The notes under the pieces: generated by a model
The model's input: only the letters and a program-made list of their open reading frames with translations
What the model was told of the DNA's origin: nothing
Databases searched by the model: none
Made by a program: the position numbers and the translations under genes
Assembly (NCBI GenBank): GCA_028023455.1
Contig: JAQFVV010000018.1
Location: forward strand, 9,067,481-9,131,480
From: Epiperipatus broadwayi
Taxonomy: Eukaryota > Onychophora > Udeonychophora > Euonychophora > Peripatidae
DNA: 64,000 nucleotides
Reading direction: 5' to 3'
Shown here: one piece after another, positions 12,295-23,905 of the stretch
Layout of the letters: the number at the start of each line of letters is the position of its first letter
Numbering within the stretch: position 1 is the stretch's first letter

Positions 12295-14415
12295 TGTAAC
12301 GATATATAGATATGTCGTTACATTAATTTAAAAGAAAAACAAAGTTCGCAAATAAAAATAAATGTATTAAAAATCTATAAAAAAACTAGACGCTAAAATT
12401 AAAATGTTGTTAAATATATATATTCGCACAGATGCTAAACTTTAAAAATATTTTTTTTATATATATAAATAAAAAAAGGTATTTGAACGTATTTTTTTTT
12501 TTTTTGATAAAAAAATACAAGAGTTAAATATTAAAATATTTAATATAAGTTAAAATAAAAACAGGTATTAATTAATTCCTGTAATCTATAAATGGAAATG
12601 ATTGTTTATTATTTGAAAAACAAGCTAGCCCTCAAGGCTCTTATGTAATTAAAGGGTCAGATGGAAATTAGATAAGAGAAATTAGCTGGACCAATGGAAG
12701 CACCAAGCCTTGGCTCGGACCCTAACGAAAGTGATGGATTGGTGACGTTTTGTTGTTTGAATCCGTGTGGATAATATAAAAAGGAGAAATATTGAGTATT
12801 GGGCAGTTCCAGCTGTTTGTTGTGAGAGATGGGGTAGGACGCACATACCTCACTCTCTCTATTTTTAAAAATGAACTGATTGAGATACCGAAAGGAACCA
12901 GCTAATGCCACCTCCAGAACATTATCTTCTAAACGAGAAGTCACGGGAATATAAAACAAGAACCTGGACTCTGCTACTGTAAGCTATCGACAATGAACTT
13001 AAAAAATTTTTTTAAATAATTAAGAACTTTCGTGAAAGCAATTTAAATGTTAAAATGGAGTTTCTATTTGACCTTTAAGTTTAAAATCAATTGATGTTTA
13101 ATTTTATATGTTTGTTATTGATAAAAAAATCATTTCCATTTATTTTAATTGTATAAATTATTTATTGTTTAAATTTTAAATGTATGAAATTTAAGTTGTT
13201 TATAGACGCTTGCATGGATTCGTTTGCGGTTAATTATATTTTGGTTTTCATATTTGATCAAAATATATAGACATTCGATAAATAATGATACCTTACGGTG
13301 AGTATCTAAAATGTATTTATTCGGATGTCTTTTAAGTTATTGGTGACAACGCAAGTATCTTATGGTGAATACTATTGGGTTACTTATAAGTTTCCCTCTG
13401 CGATTGTCGGTATCAATAATTTTGTATTTTGATCGTTTATGCTTATTTTGAAATGTTTTTGACCGTGGAATCTATGTAATCGATCTATACCCAACATTTT
13501 AAAAGTTATCTGTGCGAACATATCTAAATGATAAATTTAAGTCGGGCGTGAACGGCTATATAGTTTTGTAAGGTTATATTAAGGGAGGGTAATCTTAGGT
13601 TATTTGTTTCGTGGTTGAATTGGCTCAATGGTTTCGATATATTTATGTAGGTAGTAAATGTAGCAGGAGATCCGCCACGTGCAGGATTACATATATACGC
13701 CGCACACCCTCTGTTGCCTATGGAATTGGATAGTAAGACGCAAGACGCAATCCATTCCTATGGAGTTTTATGTTTATTGTTCTACTCGCCATCAGAAGTA
13801 GCATTCCTGGTGGTGGAGAGCAACAATGTCTTCTCACTATACTGTTCAGATGTGCATTCCTGACAGTATAGTCTATTTAGTGCCGTTGTATTTTCATGCT
13901 ACATTGAATACATAAGTGTATCGGATGGTTGGCGTCAGTTTGACTTTGAATTTTTAGCCTAGGGTTAAATAAGGGAAGAATATTGTCTTTTCAAATGCAG
14001 ATCTATGTAGCCTATTCATACCCGACCCTCTAAATAAAATATTTAAACATTATAGCAAGCTATTTTAAATGTAAAATTAAAAGTTAATATAAAAATCTAA
14101 ATGTTAAACTTATTCCTCGGGTTTAGAATGATTTTATATGTGCGTAAATAAATATTTTTCTGTGTTAATTTCTGGCAGTGGCTTTTATTCTTTTATATTT
14201 AAGATATAAAATTTATACTTTATTATCTCTGCTACTCCACTGAGCTAGTGACTTGGGCTAACGATCGGAATATTTAAATAAAGTGGAATCTTAACAGCGC
14301 GTATCTGCCTACTTTATAAATTTTTCTAGGCTCAAATGCCTAGATGGCGCCCTTGGTAGTGCGGATATTGTTTTTGCGGTGCGATGCGATCTCCCACTTC
14401 GTTTGGATCGTTATA
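12295..14415 (+). repeat. 5' LTR
   Basis: Long terminal repeat, 2121 bp, TGTAACGA to TCGTTATA. It contains a TATAAAAAG box at 12775-12783 about 480 bp from the left end, which would place U3 at about 0.5 kb and make R-U5 unusually long. The minus-strand frame 12657-12959 crosses the promoter and is frameshifted in the other LTR by a CT insertion, so it is not a gene. Relative to the 3' LTR it lacks a 14-bp block near 13503. Confidence 0.9.
12775..12783 (+). promoter_or_regulatory. Putative TATA box in 5' LTR
   Basis: TATAAAAAG, inside ATAATATAAAAAGG, lies in a locally GC-richer tract (GGCTCGGACC upstream; GGGCAGTTCC downstream). The same box is conserved in the 3' LTR at 15475-15483. The promoter role is inferred from the motif and its position in an LTR. 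Confidence 0.5.
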
Positions 14416-14996
14416 ATTGGCGTCCCAAGTGTGGCCTTACCTCAGAGATTGACCCTGAGAAGGGGAATTGATGATGATGAAATTTTCTATCTTTAATAAA
14501 CCACTAGTATTTTTGAAAATAAATCATGCCCGCAATATTTTTTCTCAAATTAGTATAAATATATTTGTTGTATTGACGTGGAGTTACAGTTGAAGTTTTG
14601 TTTAAAAAGTGCTGCCAGTAAGAAAAAATTGCGCATATGTAGAGATAAATTCGAGGAATAAAAAGTAATAAATAAAACGTAATAATAAATAAATCATAAT
14701 TTTTTTTAAAAGTCTTGTTTAAAATCTAATCGTTTAACTTGCCTAAATAATACTTAAAGGTAGGAGAAATGAAACTTGGAAGGGAGGGGGCAGAAATTTA
14801 GCTGGTAGTAGGGAATCATCAGTCAACTTTTTTTTTATCATTATATTTGTAATTACTGTTTTGTCTTTAAAAAAAAAAAGTTTTGTCCTTTTGAAATTTC
14901 ATATATAACAAATTTGTGTAACGTAATTACTAACACTAAGTAAAGTCTTTTTTTTTTTTTTTTAATGTTTTTGTTTTTTGAGGAAGTTTACTGATA
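14416..14996 (+). other. Interior of short LTR element, non-coding
   Basis: 581 bp holding a putative primer-binding site (TGGCGTCCCAAG at 14418) and then GGCCTTACCTCAGAGATTGA, GATGATGATGA and AT-rich sequence. A purine-rich GAGGAAG at about 14980 could be a weak polypurine tract before the 3' LTR. No frame resembles gag, protease, reverse transcriptase or integrase. Confidence 0.7.
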
Positions 14997-17123
14997 TGTA
15001 ACGATATATAGATATGTCGTTACATTAATTTAAAAGAAAAACAAAGTTCGCAAATAAAAATAAATGTATTAAAAATCTATAAAAAAACTAGACGCTAAAA
15101 TTAAAATGTTGTTAAATATATATATTCGCACAGATGCTAAACTTTAAAAATATTTTTTTTATATATATAAATAAAAAAAGGTATTTGAACGTATTTTTTT
15201 TTTTTGATAAAAAAATACAAGAGTTAAATATTAAAATATTTAATATAAGTTAAAATAAAAACAGGTATTAATTAATTCCTGTAATCTATAAATGGAAATG
15301 ATTGTTTATTATTTGAAAAACAAGCTAGCCCTCAAGGCTCTTATGTAATTAAAGGGTCAGATGGAAATTAGATAAGAGAAATTAGCTGGACCAATGGAAG
15401 CACCAAGCCTTGGCTCGGACCCTAACGAAAGTGATGGATTGGTGACGTTTTGTTGTTTGAATCCGTGTGGATAATATAAAAAGGAGAAATATTGAGTATT
15501 GGGCAGTTCCAGCTGTTTGTTGTGAGAGATGGGGTAGGACGCACATACCTCACTCTCTCTCTATTTTTAAAAATGAACTGATTGAGATACCGAAAGGAAC
15601 CAGCTAATGCCACCTCCAGAACATTATCTTCTAAACGAGAAGTCACGGGAATATAAAACAAGAACCTGGACTCTGCTACTGTAAGCTATCGACAATGAAC
15701 TTAAAAAAAATTTTTTAAATAATTAAGAACTTTCGTGAAAGCAATTTAAATGTTAAAATGGAATTTCTATTTGACCTTTAAGTTTAAAATCAATTGATGT
15801 TTAATTTTATATGTTTGTTATTGATAAAAAAATCATTTCCATTTATTTTAATTGTATAAATTATTTATTGTTTAAATTTTAAATGTATGAAATTTAAGTT
15901 GTTTATAGACGCTTGCATGGATTCGTTTGCGGTTAATTATATTTTGGTTTTCATATTTGATCAAAATATATAGACATTCGATAAATAATGATACCTTACG
16001 GTGAGTATCTAAAATGTATTTATTCGGATGTCTTTTAAGTTATTGGTGACAACGCAAGTATCTTATGGTGAATACTATTGGGTTACTTATAAGTTTCCCT
16101 CTGCGATTGTCGGTATCAATAATTTTGTATTTTGATCGTTTATGCTTATTTTGAAATGTTTTTGACCGTGGAATCTATGTAATCGATCTATACCCAACAT
16201 TTTAAAACAAATTGTATAAAAGTTATCTGTGCGAACATATCTAAATGATAAATTTAAGTCGGGCGTGAACGGCTATATAGTTTTGTAAGGTTATATTAAG
16301 GGAGGGTAATCTTAGGTTATTTGTTTCGTGGTTGAATTGGCTCAATGGTTTCGATATATTTATGTAGGTAGTAAATGTAGCAGGAGATCCGCCACGTGCA
16401 GGATTACATATATACGCCGCACACCCTCTGTTGCCTATGGAATTGGATAGTAAGACGCAAGACGCAATCCATTCCTATGGAGTTTTATGTTTATTGTTCT
16501 ACTCGCCATCAGAAGTAGCATTCCTGGTGGTGGAGAGCAACAATGTCTTCTCACTATACTGTTCAGATGTGCATTCCTGACAGTATAGTCTATTTAGTGC
16601 CGTTGTATTTTCATGCTACATTGAATACATAAGTGTATCGGATGGTTGGCGTCAGTTTGACTTTGAATTTTTAGCCTAGGGTTAAATAAGGGAAGAATAT
16701 TGTCTTTTCAAATGCAGATCTATGTAGCCTATTCATACCCGACCCTCTAAATAAAATATTAAACATTATAGCAAGCTATTTTAAATGTAAAATTAAAAGT
16801 TAATATAAAAATCTAAATGTTAAACTTATTCCTCGGGTTTAGAATGATTTTATATGTGCGTAAATAAATATTTTTCTGTGTTAATTTCTGGCAGTGGCTT
16901 TTATTATTTTTTTATATTTATATCTAAATTTATAGATTTTTATCTCTGCGTCTCCACTGAGCTAGTGACAATGGGCTAACGATCTAAATATGTAAATAAA
17001 GTGGAATCCTAACAGCGCGTATCTGCCTACTTTATAAATTTTTCTAGGCTCAAATGCCTAGATGGCGCCCTTGGTAGTGCGGTGCGGTGCGATGCGATCT
17101 CCCACTTCGTTTGGATCGTTATA
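14997..17123 (+). repeat. 3' LTR
   Basis: Copy of 12295-14415, with the same ends and the same TATA box (15475-15483). The first 1.9 kb differs by few changes: a CT microsatellite unit, A/T-run lengths and a 14-bp block with AAATTGTATAAAA near 16207. The last roughly 220 bp (about 16905-17100) is clearly more divergent, with substitutions around CTAAATTTATAGA, GACAATGGGC and the GTGCGGTGCGGTGCGATGCG run. Confidence 0.9.
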
Positions 17124-17642
17124 CTATATATATATTTTAAAAAGGTACAATATTTTTGAAAAACAGGACTCATAAAAAAAATGAATTAAAATGAATGGAT
17201 GGCATGCTAATAAAAGTGATTCCAAAACAAGATGACCTCTAGAGTGAATCCATAAAAAAAATTTTGAAGCAGATAAATACACAAATGAAATTATTTATTT
17301 GTTCTAATATGAATATTTTTCTAAAAGAAATGTAGAATATTAAGGTGAAAATTGTTAATAGTTTTTTTATGATCAATAAAAATTTCTTTAACAAGAACAA
17401 ACTTCTGAAGCAAAATTTAGAAATAGCCAAGATATTTTCCAATTAGAAAAAAAAAAAAATTATTTGCACAATTATAAAAAATTAAATAATTGAGAGAAAT
17501 ATATAAATAAAAAAATTTAAAATAATTTTATTTATGCTAATAAACAATTTTTAGTAATGAAAAAATTACAATCTTGAAATGTAAACAAGACATTTATTTT
17601 ACATAGCGCGATGTTTAATAAACTGTAATACCAATAAGCCAA
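17124..17642. other. AT-rich sequence, no gene seen
   Basis: Plain AT-rich DNA. A 67-codon minus frame (17239-17442) is low-complexity and hydrophobic, with no recognisable domain. Confidence 0.5.
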
Positions 17643-17889
17643 TAAGCTAATGCACATGCACTTTGCAGATGTCACTATATAAATGAATACTCCCACCTTT
17701 TTCAAACACAAGATAGAGTCTTTGGGAAAAGATAGAATGAATCCATCTATCTTTTTGACCCAAACGTATATCTATGGGCAAATCTTAAGTGTTTGAAAAT
17801 GAGAGCATGAAGTTGTTAATTGATCACTTTAAATTACTTTTTTACTACGTGAATGAATGATGCTTACAAAGCGCATGTGCATTAGCTTA
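17643..17889. repeat. MITE with TAAGCTAATGCACATGC ends
   Basis: The left end TAAGCTAATGCACATGC is matched by the inverse GCATGTGCATTAGCTTA at the right, followed inward by CACTTTG versus CAAAGCG. A second internal inverted pair (GATAGA, TCTATC) flanks the centre. The 247-bp element has no ORF. A TA at each outer edge is consistent with TA-target insertion (Tc1/mariner-like), but this is inferred from length and ends only. Confidence 0.75.
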
Positions 17890-19016
17890 ATCTTGAAATG
17901 TATAAATCTGCTCACATGCTTTCTAATTATGAAAGATAACAAATAGAAAGAAAAAAAATTACACAGGATATTACAGAAACATACATATATCCTCTTTTAT
18001 CAAATAATTTGATCACCAAATAAAAAATAACCAAATGCAGAAATTGATATGAAGATTCATACAGAAGTTCAGGCAACAGAAATGATAGAATGGAGTTGTG
18101 ATCATGGACTTTGAGCTCTAGAATCTGCCATTCTACTACTGCTCTAAACCACTTTAAGGTTTAACTAACAATTATAAAAACATTACTTTATGATATAACC
18201 CTACCAATAACTAAAAAAAGAGAATAAAACATAGACTTAATCATTTATAATTCAAACTGTTTTCAATGATTATAAAAAACCAACTTATTGTTGGTATGTG
18301 AAAAATATTACAACACTAATTATTTTGCAAAAACTACAAAGAGAAGTGGTATTGTAAAAATTAATACCTGACTTTTTTTTTTACATTTTTGATTTTCAAT
18401 ATTTAATTAATGATATTTTGTTATATTCCATTTCAAATTTATAAATCATCCATCTTATATTCTAATTAAAATAAAGATTTAGTTCCCTTATAGTCTAATG
18501 GATAGGTGATTTTTTTCTATTTTTATATTGACAACTGCTGGCATCTATCTATTTCTATTATTTGTATTTATTTGTTAGGAATATGTTTAGTTAATATATA
18601 AAAAAAATACATATTGAGATCATGAAAAAAAGTCCATGTGCTCAGTATTTGTCAATGAATTAATTAAAAAGCATTTAAAACTAAAATAGAAAGTGACATC
18701 ATAATTTCCAAATGGGTATTTCTCATAAACTCAAAATTTTGGTAAAAGATTAACTTTTAGTTAAAAACAAAAAAAAATTTTTTTTTAATTCCATATATGC
18801 AGTAGATTCTGCTAAAATAAATTTACTGATTCCAGAATGTCATTCACGTCATCACATAGTCACCAAAATATATGTTGCCATAAGAAATAATCCATTCCAG
18901 GCCCAACTCAAAAAATTATTTAAGTAGAAAAAAAATCAAAAATATAAATGTAAAAATACTTACAAAAATCAACTGCTTTAAGTACTACATGGTTATATTT
19001 TAGAGGAGATTAAAAT
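17890..19016. other. AT-rich sequence, no gene seen
   Basis: No coding region recognised. TTATAGTCTAATGGATAGG near 18490 resembles the 5' part of a tRNA gene, but no anticodon arm or T-arm follows. Confidence 0.5.
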
Positions 19017-19183
19017 TCATTTTTTAAAATTAAAATATAAATTTATGTATTCTAATAAAAATTCACAGATCATTGATTTCAGAACTTCAAATTTTCTTGT
19101 GAGATGTTTAGTACTGGTCCTATGTGTGCCTTGTAATGTCATGAAATCCAATTCTTTTCCTGAATCCAACAAACCATACTTTA
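19017..19183 (-). CDS. Possible terminal exon, unknown product
   Basis: On the minus strand a pyrimidine-rich tract and TTTATTTCCAG acceptor are followed by an open frame of 54 codons to a TGA stop at 19017-19019. It reads KYGLLDSGKELDFMTLQGTH, then an internal basic stretch HLTRKFEV. The amino-acid composition is more balanced than chance frames in this AT-rich DNA. It would need an upstream exon ending in phase 1. The known exon at 35300-36816 ends in phase 0, so it cannot join that exon directly. No family recognised; it could be chance. Confidence 0.17.
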
Positions 19184-19855
19184 CTGGAAATAAATTCCTT
19201 CACAGGAACAGTATTTGTAGTAGAAGAGAGAACAAAAAATATTTAAGCAACTGCTTAATCTTTTCACAAATGTATATGTCTAAGAGGCTGTAACCTACTA
19301 TTCATTTTTAATTACTCCACACTAGCAAAATTTCTGTTAGTTTCATAATATTACAACATAAACTGTTCAAATTGAAATCCTTTTCATTATCTGGACACAT
19401 TTTAATTTCTCATTTTTTAAAAAAATGGTTTAAAAAGTTGATTTAAATTGCTGACCATTTTACAACTTTTTTTTTTTAGAAATTTTTTTTTTTTTTTATC
19501 ATTGCAAACTGGTCAATTTTTTGACACAATTTTCTGAGTCACAATTAAAATTAATATTTCAGTGTTTATGAAAAGAATTTTAAAAACCAAACTAATAAAG
19601 TTGAACAAATAGCAGAAGAAAAACTAAATGCAATTAAGATCATAAAACATGCAAGTAATGTTTAAATGCTTTACTTAAAGCTGAAACTCTATAAAAAGTT
19701 TTACACATAAGTTGCTATATCAACCAGAAGCATCTATTGTAATAATTTTTTTTGCTTCTGCTGATGGTATTTTAGCAATTCATTGTTCAGCACTTAGATT
19801 TCCAATATTTTATTAGACTTTCATTTTGAAATTCTTTGTTTTTTTGTTTTATTTT
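19184..19855. other. AT-rich sequence, no gene seen
   Basis: Contains long T runs (about 19468-19498). The plus-strand frame 19045-19293 overlapping the preceding entry is its antisense and has no recognisable domain. Confidence 0.4.
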
Positions 19856-20420
19856 GACACCAACATTATTAGATTTTGCATTTGGTTTTATGGTTCATTA
19901 TTAAAATTAATGCAGAATACAAATCTAGAATACTTTTTTTTAAAAAAATATGTACAATAATTTTACTGCTAGAAAAAGAAAGAGGTAAAAGAATGATAAT
20001 TTAGTTTTAAAATTAGATATTCATCATTTTATCCTATTTTGAGGATTTGAATTTTTTTTTCTTTTTTTGACATCAACCTTAACAGATTTCAAATTCAGTT
20101 TTTATAGTTCATGTTTATAATTGTTATAGTATGTACATGGAATAAAATACTTTAAAATAAAAATATATGCATTACTTTTATTTTTAGAGATAGAAAGAGA
20201 GGACCAAATTAAATTGATAACTAAGTTTTAGCATTTTTGTTTCCACCATTTTACCACATTTATATTTTTTTGATATCAACATTGATTTTAAAATCGTTTT
20301 GTATGACATTTTGCTAAAACTATTAGTGTATACACCGAAGTTAATTCTTTTAAACAAAATATAGACTACATTTATACTGCTAAAAATAAAAAAAGGTACA
20401 AAAATTAAACAAATAACTAA
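19856..20420. repeat. Degenerate tandem repeat, three units of about 200-215 bp
   Basis: Three successive units begin with GACACCAACATT (about 19856), GACATCAACCTT (about 20069) and GATATCAACATT (about 20271). Each continues with a poorly conserved TTAGATTT/AAATTCAG block, an A-rich tract, ACTGCTA-like and AGAAAGAG-like blocks, and ends near ATAACTAAGTTTTA. Divergence between units is high. The array stops just before the hAT terminus at 20455. Confidence 0.5.
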
Positions 20421-20929
20421 GTTTTATATGGCAAAGATATCTCTTATTTTAGAGCAGTGTTTCCCAAAGTGGGAGATACCACCCACCAGTGGGCGGTGAA
20501 GACTTCTAGGGGGGCAATTGTGGGTTCAGAAGCATTTGGGGGCCATTCAGGTAGCCTAATCTGTTCTCTGAATGCACTGATCGTCAGTTTTAACTAGCTC
20601 TCAAACCACTAACTTCTGCGTTATTTTGCCGATTTTATGGTTATTTTATAAATTGTTTATGTGCAAGAATATATAAAAAAAGGGACTAGTCAGAGTAATT
20701 GTAAATGTTTTGTACATTTTTGATGGGTTTTTTTTCTCTATTAACAAGTTAAAAGGAATGCAGGTTATTATTGTATGGCTAATTCTAAATGTTACTAATA
20801 GATAGAAGTGGTCATCCTGTGCATTATATTTTTTGTTAAAAAAATACAGTAATTTAAAGCCAATATCAGCTGAGAGAATCTAAAAATTTGTCATATCTCA
20901 AATTGTTTTTGTTGTTGTTGTTTTAAATG

Positions 20930-21660
20930 GTAAAGATGGAAAAAGCTATTTCCATTGTATTAAAATTAGAAACTATATGTAAAACAAAACTTCTTGAGGA
21001 ATTAAGTCTGAGTGGAAAATGAAAGAAGTAAAAGATAAAAAGGTGTAAAAAGCTATATCAATTGTGTTACAATCAATTATCCAAGAAATTGGAGATAACG
21101 GCTGTAATAGTAAATGAGGGGCACTCAATTTATATTGCTATAGGTGTACTATAAAAGATTTTCAGCAAGTGATAGGGGGGGATCTCTTCAGAGTTCATTG
21201 TTTTCTGTGCTATGTTTTGTTCGCTGGGCTATTAAGGGTTTCCTGAACTAAGAGAAATATTCTAGTTGTAAAGCAGTGGAGAACTTTATGAAAGAAGGCA
21301 GAGCTGAGCCTAGCTTCAAATCATAGCCTGTCCAGAATTGCGTGATCAACCCTTGGTAGGCAGCTGTCATTATTATAAAGATTTCTAGAAAAAGCTGAGA
21401 AATATAAAAATGCCTAAATTTTTACCATTGAAATGCTAATGAAGTAAACTCCCAATATTAGTGGACCAGCCAGACTCTTATGCTGCTGTCGTGCAGCCAC
21501 AGATGCTAGCTGATAATGATGAACACCTTAATGCCTATGTTTTGCTGTGAAGAAGGGAAGCCCTCATGGCCTTGTTGTCATGGTTTATAGCTGACTTAAA
21601 AGTTACTAAGTCCAGAGATGGTAATAGAAAGAAACCAAAAGGAAGCTGGAAGATATAATT
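20930..21660 (+). other. Unclassified interior of hAT-like element
   Basis: This segment has higher GC than its surroundings and broken plus-strand frames, including KKAISIVLQ-like and DQPDSYAAVVQPQML-like strings. It may be remnant transposase, but I could not assign a family. Every frame is interrupted by stops. Confidence 0.25.
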
Positions 21661-21933
21661 TTTTTTTTATTTTTATTATCATTATATTTTGTTGCTATAA
21701 ATTTTATTGTATTTTTGTTATTATTTGTATTTTTTTTTTTGTTTCTCTATAAATTATTATTTGATTTTCCTACTTTAAAACAGTTCTACCAAATTAATGT
21801 CTGGAAGGCTTGTGTATGCTGAGGCATATATATATACTGTAACCACACAACCCATCTGTTCTTATCTCTAACATTTTAAATCAAGCCGAGCAGTTATCAA
21901 GTAACTTATCTTTTATTAAACATGTATATATAT

Positions 21934-23905
21934 TGTACCGGGTTCAAACCGTAGAAGATCCCACATACGCTACTTGCTAGGTTTAGCTGGGTTTAAATCT
22001 TATTTCTAATAAATTTATAATCTTATATTATAAGTGAATGAACCGGTCCGTCCGAGCAGAGTGGAGAATATTATTGATAGCAGAGCTGCCAACAATACCC
22101 GCGATCAGACTGAGCTACACAACGCATAACATGATCACATTTCCAGATCATGGCCCACCTCGACTGCTAGATTCAAACCCTACTATCCAAATACTTTATT
22201 TGTTTCGGAGTAAACGCTGGGCGCCAGCTAGTTTCAGAACTAACATGTTTGGACAGTAGGCCCATAATCCAGCGCTTGAAAAATCCCTTAACTAGCTCAG
22301 CTACTTGTAATCAATAAAAAAATTATTTCAATTAGTGGTAAAAAAGAATTGACTGACAGATTAAGCTTTAATTTTAAAAGACAATTTATTTTAACTAACA
22401 TTTATTATACTAATTTTAAATACTTTTATAAATCTTATTTAACTAACATAACACTGGTATAGTAATCATGCACATTCTTAATTCACACACTATAATATAT
22501 AACAAAGCATTAAATTTTGACATTTAAAAACACACACATCAATAGTTCATCTATGTATGCTATAGAGTTCATATTACTTGACTCTGGGAGGCTTCAACTA
22601 ATGTGATGGCTACTTTAGAAATGAGAATAAGAAAATTTTATTACCTAGGATTTTAGAACGTGGACTTCTTGCTGTTTGCTGTGAACTTTATTTGTTTTCT
22701 TCCTGGTTGCTGCTTTAAGTGAGAATATTTCCAGCTGGCTGAGACATTTTCTTGAGGAGTTTTATTATTATTTATTGGCACTATTCTTGGAGACAGCTAA
22801 ATATTCCTGGTGATTCTTCAAGTTGTTATGCAGGCATTTTTCTATTCTGGGCAGGTTGCTGTTTCACTGGACTCAGGCTAGAGAAAGTCAAAGTCATATG
22901 ATTCCGACGATGAGCACTGCATTTTTGATTCTGGATATACTGATTGACTGAATGATTAAAGAACTCAACTCAACTGTTTTCTCGACTTTTTCTCAACTTC
23001 AATTATAATCCCAACTGCACAATCTAAACTGTAATCTCAACTGATTGTCCGATGAAAAACTGGACTATTTATACTTAAGGCCTGTTGTCGTTTTGATGTC
23101 TGCCAGCAATATCTGTTGTCAAAATTCCTTCCTTGTTTTGATAAGCTTTTAATTATGTGTTTTTGGAGATCGTTTAATTAGCATCCTTGCAAATGTGTTG
23201 TTTTTACATTTTTAATTAGTATCCATCGCTGTGTTTTTTAATGATAATTTTCTATATCATTTTTTTTTAATATTTAATACGCATACATTTATTATATTTA
23301 CAATCGCACATATATATTTTACTATTAAGCTCACATTAATTCGTCATTTACACACATATATAATTTAATCTAAACTCAACACTAGTTTTAAGATGATTTT
23401 TTTTCTTTAACTTACATAAAAAGAGATTTATATTTTTAAACTTTTAGCTTCAACTTTTCTTTCTTTCTTTTTCTAATCAATCATTTATAACTTTTATGAA
23501 CAATATTTTCTTTACACTAACAACAATAATAAAAAGAATTCTTTACCTATTTGAAAAACAACTTCTTTCAATTTCCCCCGTAAAACTATGAATTAATAGT
23601 TTTTAGCAAAAACTTTTTAAACTTCTTTTACTTTTTTTTTTAAACACAAACAAAAAAAAAAACTTTTTAAACTTAAAACTTTTAGTTTGATGCTTGTAAA
23701 GCAAACCCCCTCCCCCCTCTTAATTAATTAATTGTCACTTTTATTTCAAAAAACTCTTTGACTTTTAATTTTACGTTTTTCAAAAACAAACTGCAATAAA
23801 AAAAAAACTCTTAAACTTTTACATACTATTTTCTTTTAACGAAAGATTATTATTTCAATAATTTTAGACAAAATTATTATATGTACCAACCACGATATTG
23901 GTACA
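21934..23905 (-). mobile_element. Probable solo LTR nested in the 5' LTR
   Basis: The 1972-bp insert interrupts sequence that is continuous in the other LTR. It begins TGTACCGGG and ends TTGGTACA, so it has TG...CA ends with short inverted termini, and lies in an (AT)n tract that hides any duplication. On the minus strand it has a TATAAATA box (23066-23073) followed downstream by an AATAAA (22687-22692), the order expected of an LTR read on that strand. The plus frame 22038-22259 has no recognisable domain. Alternatively it could be a TIR element. Confidence 0.6.
23066..23073 (-). promoter_or_regulatory. Putative TATA box in solo LTR
   Basis: On the minus strand, CTTAAGTATAAATAGTCC followed by sequence rich in CAGTTGAG and CAGTCAATCAG, as in many retrotransposon promoters. 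Promoter role inferred. Confidence 0.4.

Larger units (their letters stand above)
12295..17123 (+). mobile_element. Non-autonomous LTR retrotransposon with long LTRs and short interior
   Basis: Two direct repeats of about 2.12 kb (12295-14415 and 14997-17123) flank only 581 bp of interior. Each repeat starts TGTAACGA and ends TCGTTATA, a near-perfect inverted pair, and the whole is bracketed by a CTAT duplication. A TGGCGTCCC string three bases after the 5' LTR fits a tRNA primer-binding site. There is no gag or pol, so replication would need proteins supplied by a related element. The LTRs are almost identical over most of their length, so insertion looks recent. Orientation is inferred from the primer-binding site and the TATA box. 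Confidence 0.9.

Noticed and set aside
12657-12959. 100-codon minus-strand frame (and its 79-codon counterpart at 15422-15661)
   Set aside because: It lies antisense across the LTR promoter and TATA box, and a CT-unit difference shifts the frame between the two LTR copies.
18485-18515. tRNA-like 5' half (TTATAGTCTAATGGATAGG)
   Set aside because: A-box-like string only; no anticodon stem, no T-arm (GGTTCRA) within range and no acceptor pairing.
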